This document shows positions 6,782 to 11,209 of a stretch of DNA of 11,209 nt, piece after piece. The notes beneath the pieces are model-generated. The model did no database searches, was not told the DNA's origin, and saw only the letters and a program-made list of their open reading frames with translations. The translations under genes were made by a program, and so were the position numbers. The DNA is from Marinospirillum sp. (GTDB taxonomy: Bacteria > Pseudomonadota > Gammaproteobacteria > Pseudomonadales > Halomonadaceae), in NCBI GenBank assembly GCA_007116865.1, contig SKHR01000044.1, positions 1 to 11,209 of the forward strand. The letters are read 5' to 3'. Each line of letters begins with the position of its first letter. Position 1 is the stretch's first letter.

Positions 6782-7627
6782 ATGTCCTTTACCGGAACCG
6801 ATCAATACGTCGCCACTGAAGAACTGCAACTGGCCGTCAACGCAGCCCGTACCCTGGAACGCCCTTTACTGGTCAAGGGGGAGCCAGGCACAGGTAAAAC
6901 CCTGCTTGCGGAAGAGGTCGCCAGCGCCCTGGGCATGAAGCTCATCACCTGGCACATCAAATCGACCACCAAGGCTCAGCAGGGTTTGTATGAGTATGAT
7001 GCGGTCTCGCGTTTGCGGGACTCTCAGTTGGGCAATGACAAGGTTCACGATATCAGCAATTACATCGTGCCAGGCAAGCTCTGGGAAGCTTTTACCAGCG
7101 AGCAGCCTGCTGTGTTATTGATCGACGAAATTGATAAAGCCGATATCGAGTTTCCCAACGATCTGTTACTGGAACTGGATCGGATGGAGTTTTATGTGTA
7201 TGAAACTCAGCAGACCATCAAAGCCCACCAACGGCCGATGGTGATCATCACTTCAAACAATGAAAAAGAGCTGCCGGATGCCTTCTTGCGCCGCTGCTTT
7301 TTCCACTATATCCGCTTCCCGGACAAGGCCACGATGAAGCAGATCATCGAAGTGCACTTTCCCGGCATTCAGCAACAGTTGGTACAAAAGGCACTGGAAG
7401 TGTTTTATGACCTGCGTGATATCAGCGGCCTGAAGAAAAAACCCAGCACCTCGGAACTGGTTGACTGGATCAAACTGCTCATGGCTGACGACCTAGCACG
7501 TGAAACTCTGTTAGAAAAAGACACCGCCAGCGCCGTGCCCCCCCTGTGCGGTGCCCTAGTCAAAAATGAACAGGATGCCAGCCTGCTTGAACGTCTCGCC
7601 TTCATGGTTCGGCGCCAAGCCCGCTGA
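6782..7627 (+). CDS. MoxR-type AAA+ ATPase
   Basis: The 281-residue protein is a single AAA+ module of the MoxR branch. These ATPases act as chaperones that mature or remodel complexes, usually with a VWA partner. Walker A is GEPGTGKT (33-40). Walker B is VLLIDE followed by IDKAD (111-121). Sensor 1 is ITSNN (156-160), and LPDAFLRRC (164-172) holds the probable arginine finger. FPNDLLLELDRMEF matches the MoxR helical insert. A small lid domain fills the C-terminus. The start is ATG 6782, preceded only by a weak AAAGAG about 13 bases upstream. It follows yafJ by 79 bases with no obvious promoter. Its expected partner, a CoxE-like VWA protein, lies at 9161-10336, beyond a leftward lipoprotein gene. 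The family is certain; the client complex is unknown. Confidence 0.93.
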   Translation: MSFTGTDQYVATEELQLAVNAARTLERPLLVKGEPGTGKTLLAEEVASALGMKLITWHIKSTTKAQQGLYEYDAVSRLRDSQLGNDKVHDISNYIVPGKLWEAFTSEQPAVLLIDEIDKADIEFPNDLLLELDRMEFYVYETQQTIKAHQRPMVIITSNNEKELPDAFLRRCFFHYIRFPDKATMKQIIEVHFPGIQQQLVQKALEVFYDLRDISGLKKKPSTSELVDWIKLLMADDLARETLLEKDTASAVPPLCGALVKNEQDASLLERLAFMVRRQAR

Positions 7628-7634
7628 GTCTTGC

Positions 7635-8993
7635 TTACAAGCCAGGCAGTGAATAGGCTTCGATGATGAGTTGGCGCGCCGCTTCATAGGTGAAGGTTTG
7701 ACTTGTTCCGTCGAAATCGACATGAAATTGTTTGTTCTCGCTGTCGAATTCAACGACGGCGACTTGGCCATCCTTATCTGTGAGCTCTAGACGTCCGGAA
7801 TGAACCTGGCGAGGCAGGATTAAATCCAGTCGGTGATCATCATCCGGCCATGGCTGGGTTACCAAGGGGGTCAAGGTCTCTACCCAGACACCGCCGGATG
7901 GGTAGTCTTCTATCCGGCTCAAGTCAATTTGGCCAAAATAACCCTCGTAGGTTTCAGTGACCCGGGTGTGGGGGTCGTCACCTAAATGATTTGGGTCAGG
8001 CTCTGCTATATAGTAATAATCAAGGCGCTCACCGTAGCTGTCTCCAAGCTGGTATGTGCTCTGGCTGCCTAGTATCTCATAGTGATAGTCATAGTTTTCG
8101 TCCCCAGACTGGAGTGCACCCTGGCCAACGTTGCCGACATGGGAGCTAGGCAGGGTTCTTCGAGTTAACTGGTAGGTGTGCAAAACGCCCACATGCCAGT
8201 AATAGTTGTCGGTGATGTCGTCCATATCCCAGTGGTGAGAGAAGGGAATTCCACTCCAGTAGGGTGAGTTAGGGATGCTTGGATTTTGACTTAAAAGCTC
8301 AGAACCATGAAAGCGAATAATAAAATGGTCTGTATCGTCGTTTGTTTTGACCGCTAAGCGTGTGCCGCCCGGAAAAATGGACTCGCTATGATAGGGGCCT
8401 TCTATGTTTGAGTGCGGTAGTCCAGAAAAGCTAATAGCATCAAAGCCATGCATTTCATCGTCTGAGTGTGTGTTTTCACCATAGCGGTGAAAACCGACGT
8501 AGTGCCCCTCACGATCACTCACTTGCTTAAACCCTATGATGCTCCGCCCATGGGCAATGGAGCCTGGATTGGTGCAATGGTCGTAGTCGGTCAAGGTTAT
8601 TTCAAACGTACGGTTCCAGGCTGCATAGGGCCAGTAACCTTCAAAAAACACTCGGTTTCTGGTGCCATTGAACAGATTTTGAACACCTGTTCTACCATCC
8701 AGGTTGCAAGCTTCTTTGCCACCAAGATAGATAGGTGCTGGAGTCAATAAACGATGGAAGGTTGCATTGCTGATATCATAAAGGCTGCTTGGCATGAGCA
8801 ATAACACATGCGCGTGGCTATTGATCGCAACGGGCTCAATGGGGTTGAGCGGCTCAGAGTCAAGCGTGAATTGGGCGGCTTCTCCGTGGTTAGGAATAGG
8901 ATCAAGATCGGATCCGCCGCCACCGGAAGACAAGCAACCAGTGATTAAAAGGCCGCTCAAAAACAGTGCGGAAAAGCGAAAAAATAAAGCCAT
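7635..8993 (-). CDS. Predicted outer-membrane lipoprotein, function unknown
   Basis: I do not recognise this 452-residue protein. It has a type II signal peptide: hydrophobic residues 7-18 and a lipobox LITGC with C20 as the lipidated cysteine. The next residue is Leu, not Asp, so Lol sorting to the outer membrane is expected. A Gly/Ser linker (22-28) follows. The mature part is rich in Tyr, His and Asp (for example GDENYDYHYEILG) and has only two more cysteines, C96 and C140, which could pair. The chosen start has AAGGGAG (9000-9006) six bases upstream. An in-frame ATG at 8999 lies too near that site, and the frame also runs to a TTG at 9077. It points against its neighbours, ends seven bases from the MoxR gene and splits a usual gene pair. 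Parts of it are poorer in G+C (22 of 60 at 8281-8340) than neighbouring genes, so recent gain is possible. Confidence 0.85.
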   Translation of the reverse strand: MALFFRFSALFLSGLLITGCLSSGGGGSDLDPIPNHGEAAQFTLDSEPLNPIEPVAINSHAHVLLLMPSSLYDISNATFHRLLTPAPIYLGGKEACNLDGRTGVQNLFNGTRNRVFFEGYWPYAAWNRTFEITLTDYDHCTNPGSIAHGRSIIGFKQVSDREGHYVGFHRYGENTHSDDEMHGFDAISFSGLPHSNIEGPYHSESIFPGGTRLAVKTNDDTDHFIIRFHGSELLSQNPSIPNSPYWSGIPFSHHWDMDDITDNYYWHVGVLHTYQLTRRTLPSSHVGNVGQGALQSGDENYDYHYEILGSQSTYQLGDSYGERLDYYYIAEPDPNHLGDDPHTRVTETYEGYFGQIDLSRIEDYPSGGVWVETLTPLVTQPWPDDDHRLDLILPRQVHSGRLELTDKDGQVAVVEFDSENKQFHVDFDGTSQTFTYEAARQLIIEAYSLPGL

Positions 8994-8999
8994 GTGCAT

Positions 9000-9006
9000 C
9001 TCCCTT
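9000..9006 (-). promoter_or_regulatory. Ribosome binding site deciding the lipoprotein start
   Basis: Read on the minus strand the sequence is AAGGGAG, close to the ideal Shine-Dalgarno. Six bases separate it from ATG 8993. The alternative ATG at 8999 directly abuts it, which is too close. This favours 8993 as the start, and it also gives a well-formed lipoprotein signal peptide. Confidence 0.7.
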
Positions 9007-9042
9007 GCGACTTGAAACAAAAAAGCAATCCTTAGATACACA

Positions 9043-9072
9043 ATTTTACCCTTGTGGAGAAAGGTTAGGCAA
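9043..9072 (-). promoter_or_regulatory. Candidate sigma-70 promoter for the lipoprotein gene
   Basis: On the minus strand a -35 TTGCCT (9072-9067) and a -10 TAAAAT (9048-9043) are separated by 18 bases. They match four and five of the six consensus positions. Transcription would start near 9036, about 43 bases before ATG 8993. The 167-base gap (8994-9160) must also serve the rightward VWA gene. For that direction I found only AT-rich sequence (TAATTTAAT, 9132-9140) without a well-spaced -35. Confidence 0.4.
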
Positions 9073-9160
9073 CTCAATTGGTCGATTCGGGAAATTTTGC
9101 CTTTTTTTCAGCCAGCGCTGACAATGCGGTGTAATTTAATGGTTCTTTGAGTGCTTTGTT

Positions 9161-10336
9161 ATGCTGGTTGATTTCTTTCAAGAGGTTCGTGCAGCCGGGG
9201 TGCCGGCGACCTTGCGTGAGTTGTTGGATTTATTAAAAGCCCTTGAGGCGGATCTGGCTTTTGCCGACCTTGAGGATTTTTATCTTTTGGCGCGTACCTG
9301 TCTGGTCAAGGATGAAAAATACTATGATCGCTTTGATTTGGCCTTTAGCCACTACTTTAAGGGCATCGACAGCCTGCCGGATTTGCTCGAAAAAGCTATT
9401 CCTGATGAGTGGTTGCGTCAAACCTTTGAAAAACACCTGACCGAAGAAGAGAAAAACGCCATTCAAAGCCTGGGCAGCCTGGAAAAGCTGTTGGATGAGT
9501 TTAAAAAACGCCTGGAAGAGCAGCAGGGGCGTCATGCGGGTGGCAATAAATGGGTGGGCACCGGTGGTACCTCACCCTTTGGCCATGGTGGTTATCATCC
9601 GGAAGGCATTCGGGTAGGCGGGGAATCACGCAATCGCCGAGCGGTGAAGGTCTGGGAAAAGCGCGAGTTTCGCAATCTGGATGAGAGTGAGTCGATCAAT
9701 GATCGTAACCTGCAAGTGGCCCTCAAGCGGTTGCGTGAATTTGCCCGCACCGGTGCCAATGAAGAGCTGGATTTAGAGGGCACCATCCGTGCCACGGCGC
9801 GCAATGCGGGTCATCTGGATCTGAAAATGCTGCGCGAGAAGCACAACTCGGTCAAGGTGCTGCTATTGCTGGATATTGGTGGCTCGATGGATGACTATAT
9901 TGAGCGGGTTGAGGCGTTATTTCGTGCTTGTCGTACGGAGTTCAAACATCTGGAGCACTATTATTTTCACAACTGCTTGTATGAGTCGGTTTGGAAGGAT
10001 AATCGGCGGCGTTTCCAGGAGCGAACCCTGACGACGGATGTGCTGCACAAGTATGGCCCGGACTATAAGGTGATTTTTGTTGGCGATGCGTCCATGTCAC
10101 CCTATGAAATCGCCATGCCCGGTGGCAGTGTGGAGCACTTCAATGAGGAGGCCGGGCAGGTGTGGATGCAGCGCATGACAGCCAACTGGAGCAAGCTGGT
10201 GTGGCTCAATCCCATTCCTGATGACTATTGGTCTTATACACCGTCTATTGGCATGATGCGCCAACTGGTACAGGATCGCATGTACCCCTTGACCCTTGAA
10301 GGTCTGGATGCTGCCATGCGTGAGCTGGTCAAATAG
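9161..10336 (+). CDS. VWA-domain protein, CoxE-like, partner of the MoxR ATPase
   Basis: The 391-residue protein lacks a signal peptide, so it should be cytoplasmic. The N-terminal part (1-125) is helical: DFFQEVRAAGVPATLRELLDL, then a charged helix with FKKRLEEQQG. A Gly-rich linker follows (about 127-152, GTGGTSPFGHGGYHP). The VWA domain (about 230-391) has VKVLLLLDIGGSM, with D238, G240 and S242 in the metal site. The Gly in place of the first serine is, as far as I recall, common in this family. FKHLEHYYFHNCLYESVW and VIFVGDASMSPYEI (D309) follow. CoxE-like proteins pair with MoxR ATPases as adaptors for assembly of metal-dependent or multi-subunit enzymes. Here the pair is split by the lipoprotein gene, so this gene must have its own promoter. 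The ribosome binding site before ATG 9161 is weak. A strong terminator follows the stop. Confidence 0.92.
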   Translation: MLVDFFQEVRAAGVPATLRELLDLLKALEADLAFADLEDFYLLARTCLVKDEKYYDRFDLAFSHYFKGIDSLPDLLEKAIPDEWLRQTFEKHLTEEEKNAIQSLGSLEKLLDEFKKRLEEQQGRHAGGNKWVGTGGTSPFGHGGYHPEGIRVGGESRNRRAVKVWEKREFRNLDESESINDRNLQVALKRLREFARTGANEELDLEGTIRATARNAGHLDLKMLREKHNSVKVLLLLDIGGSMDDYIERVEALFRACRTEFKHLEHYYFHNCLYESVWKDNRRRFQERTLTTDVLHKYGPDYKVIFVGDASMSPYEIAMPGGSVEHFNEEAGQVWMQRMTANWSKLVWLNPIPDDYWSYTPSIGMMRQLVQDRMYPLTLEGLDAAMRELVK

Positions 10337-10344
10337 AGCCAGGC

Positions 10345-10379
10345 ACCTGTGCGCTCCTTGTGGAATCGCACAGGTTTTT
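10345..10379 (+). terminator. Rho-independent terminator after the CoxE-like VWA gene
   Basis: ACCTGTGCG (10345-10353) pairs perfectly with CGCACAGGT (10367-10375) across a 13-base loop. It runs directly into a T-tract (10375-10379). It starts eight bases after the VWA stop codon. No T-run follows the hairpin on the minus strand, so it mainly stops rightward transcription and protects the leftward hydratase gene, whose stop is at 10387. Confidence 0.9.
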
Positions 10380-10386
10380 ATGCAGC

Positions 10387-10863
10387 TTAACCGATACTGA
10401 TGTTGGGTAGCTGTGGTGCTTCAATACTGACCTTTTCGGTGGGTGCGATGACCTTCGCCACACCGAGTACCACCTTCTCCCCGTTTTGGTTGGTCACTAG
10501 ACAGTCAAGTTCTACCATTTTTTTGGAATCCATCTTGTCTTTGACCACCAGGGTCACCGTCAGGGTGTCTCCCAGCTTGACCGGGCGGCGAAACGACAGC
10601 TCTTGCCCCAGATAAATGGTGCCTGGCCCCGGCAATACCGTGGCCAGTGCTGCCGAAATTAAAGAGCCAGACCACATACCGTGGGCGATACGCTCTCCGA
10701 ACATGCTGGTCTTGGCAAAGGCTTCGTCCAGATGAACCGGATTAACATCACCGGAAACAGCGGCAAAAAGCACCAGTTCTTTTTCAGTTAGTGTTTTCTC
10801 GAAGGTAGCAGAATCGCCTATGTTGAGTTCGTCATAGGGTCGGTTTTCTAGTGTTGTCATCAT
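10387..10863 (-). CDS. MaoC-type (R)-specific enoyl-CoA hydratase
   Basis: The 158-residue hot-dog-fold protein matches the MaoC/PhaJ hydratases, which add water to trans-2-enoyl-CoA to give (R)-3-hydroxyacyl-CoA. The hydratase signature is FAAVSGDVNPVHLDEAFA (33-50), with the catalytic pair D39 and H44. IAHGMWSGSLISA (59-71) and YLGQELSFRRPVKLGDTL (84-101) are also typical. The length agrees with single-domain PhaJ-like proteins. ATG 10863 has AGGA six bases upstream; the next codon is also ATG and could be used. Such enzymes feed polyhydroxyalkanoate synthesis from fatty acids, or act beside phosphotransacetylase-like enzymes. The divergent acyl-CoA synthetase supports a fatty acid role. 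No PHA synthase is in view, so the name phaJ is not assigned. Confidence 0.93.
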   Translation of the reverse strand: MMTTLENRPYDELNIGDSATFEKTLTEKELVLFAAVSGDVNPVHLDEAFAKTSMFGERIAHGMWSGSLISAALATVLPGPGTIYLGQELSFRRPVKLGDTLTVTLVVKDKMDSKKMVELDCLVTNQNGEKVVLGVAKVIAPTEKVSIEAPQLPNISIG

Positions 10864-11073
10864 TTTTCATCCTGTTTTTACTGTAGTGACTTGGCAGACA
10901 TGGGTGACTCTTGGCATTATGTGACTGCCAGTCAAGCGCTTGCTTGGTTTGCAGGACATCTAGACCAGCGTCGAATACCTATGCAAAGAAGCATGATGCA
11001 AATTGCATAAAAGATTAGACTCATTTTGTCTTAACCTGCACTAACAGACAACTCATAACAAAGGGCACTTCCT
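10864..11073. promoter_or_regulatory. Palindrome-rich divergent control region (hydratase / acyl-CoA synthetase)
   Basis: This 210-base gap must hold promoters for both divergent genes. I see no fully convincing -35/-10 pair in either direction. It contains three copies of a GTGAC...TGGCA-like motif (from 10886, 10904 and 10921). It also has TGACT-GCC-AGTCA (10922-10934), the perfect palindrome CAAGCGCTTG (10933-10942) and ATGCAA-A-TTGCAT (10996-11008). ATGC-N6-GCAT (10981-10994) lies just before the last. AAGGG (11061-11065) is the ribosome binding site for the synthetase. This density of dyads suggests operators, perhaps for a fatty-acid-responsive repressor; the regulator is not in the window. 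Confidence 0.5.
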
Positions 11074-11209
11074 ATGCAGCACACTAACATCTATAACCTT
11101 GGATTGGATCGTAATGCAGCCAACTTTGCTGCCTTAACGCCGATTTCTTTTTTACAGCGCTCCGCTACTGTGTTTCCAAATCGAGTGGCTCAGGTTCACT
11201 TTGATCAAA
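11074..11209 (+). CDS. Acyl-CoA synthetase (AMP-forming), N-terminal part (runs out of window)
   Basis: The open frame from ATG 11074 to the window end gives 45 residues. It contains YNLGLDRNAANFAALTPISF, then LQRSATVFPNRVAQVHFDQ. The pattern 'LDRN.AN...LTP.SFL.R.A.V.P.R.A' is the usual start of a large group of AMP-forming fatty acyl-CoA ligases. These activate carboxylic acids to CoA thioesters using ATP. AAGGG eight bases upstream supports the start. The catalytic AMP-binding motifs lie beyond the window, so chain-length preference cannot be judged. Its divergent layout with the hydratase suggests shared control. Confidence 0.85.
   Translation, partial: MQHTNIYNLGLDRNAANFAALTPISFLQRSATVFPNRVAQVHFDQ

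Noticed and set aside
8994..9077. Longer lipoprotein form starting at TTG 9077 or ATG 8999
   Set aside because: The longer form would bury the signal peptide inside the chain. ATG 8999 abuts the Shine-Dalgarno, whereas ATG 8993 has ideal spacing and a short, normal signal peptide.

Overview
The window looks like chromosomal DNA from a gammaproteobacterium, most likely in the Pseudomonadales/Oceanospirillales area. The left end follows the order dnaX - ybaB - recR - rnd - ycgL - ycgN. RecR, YbaB, YcgL, YcgN and YafJ all resemble their enterobacterial and pseudomonad counterparts closely. The base composition is moderate, a little over half G+C in the stretches counted by eye. The genus cannot be named from this evidence. 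No tRNA, rRNA, insertion sequence, CRISPR array or phage gene is visible.

Layout. Bases 1-2954 are a tight rightward run of housekeeping genes: the DnaX tail, YbaB/EbfC, RecR, RNase D, YcgL and YcgN. Several stops and starts overlap, which suggests translational coupling. Bases 2975-6702 continue rightward with a Trp-rich small membrane protein and a membrane-anchored winged-helix protein with a YEATS-associated-type three-helix N-terminus. They are followed by a secreted, tail-anchored von Willebrand A (VWA) protein and a YafJ-type class II glutamine amidotransferase. Bases 6782-10336 hold a MoxR-type AAA+ ATPase and a CoxE-like VWA protein, normally neighbours. Here they are split by a leftward gene for an unrecognised 452-residue lipoprotein. 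A strong intrinsic terminator follows the VWA gene. Bases 10387-11209 hold a leftward MaoC-type (R)-enoyl-CoA hydratase and, divergently, the start of an acyl-CoA synthetase. The 210-base gap between them is rich in palindromes.

How the genes fit together. The left block serves replication, recombinational repair and RNA processing. The MoxR ATPase and its VWA partner probably form a chaperone-like remodelling pair, as known for RavA-ViaA and CoxD-CoxE. The right end belongs to fatty acid or hydroxyalkanoate metabolism: the synthetase would activate acids to acyl-CoA, and the hydratase would interconvert enoyl-CoA and (R)-3-hydroxyacyl-CoA.

The least ordinary parts are three. The first is the membrane winged-helix gene, with a 20-base interrupted palindrome about 60 bases upstream and a VWA gene with a degraded metal site directly after it. 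The second is the lone lipoprotein gene inserted in the MoxR-VWA pair. The third is the set of repeats in the hydratase/synthetase promoter region. No complete new system can be demonstrated from sequence alone; the membrane winged-helix/VWA pair is the best candidate for something undescribed.
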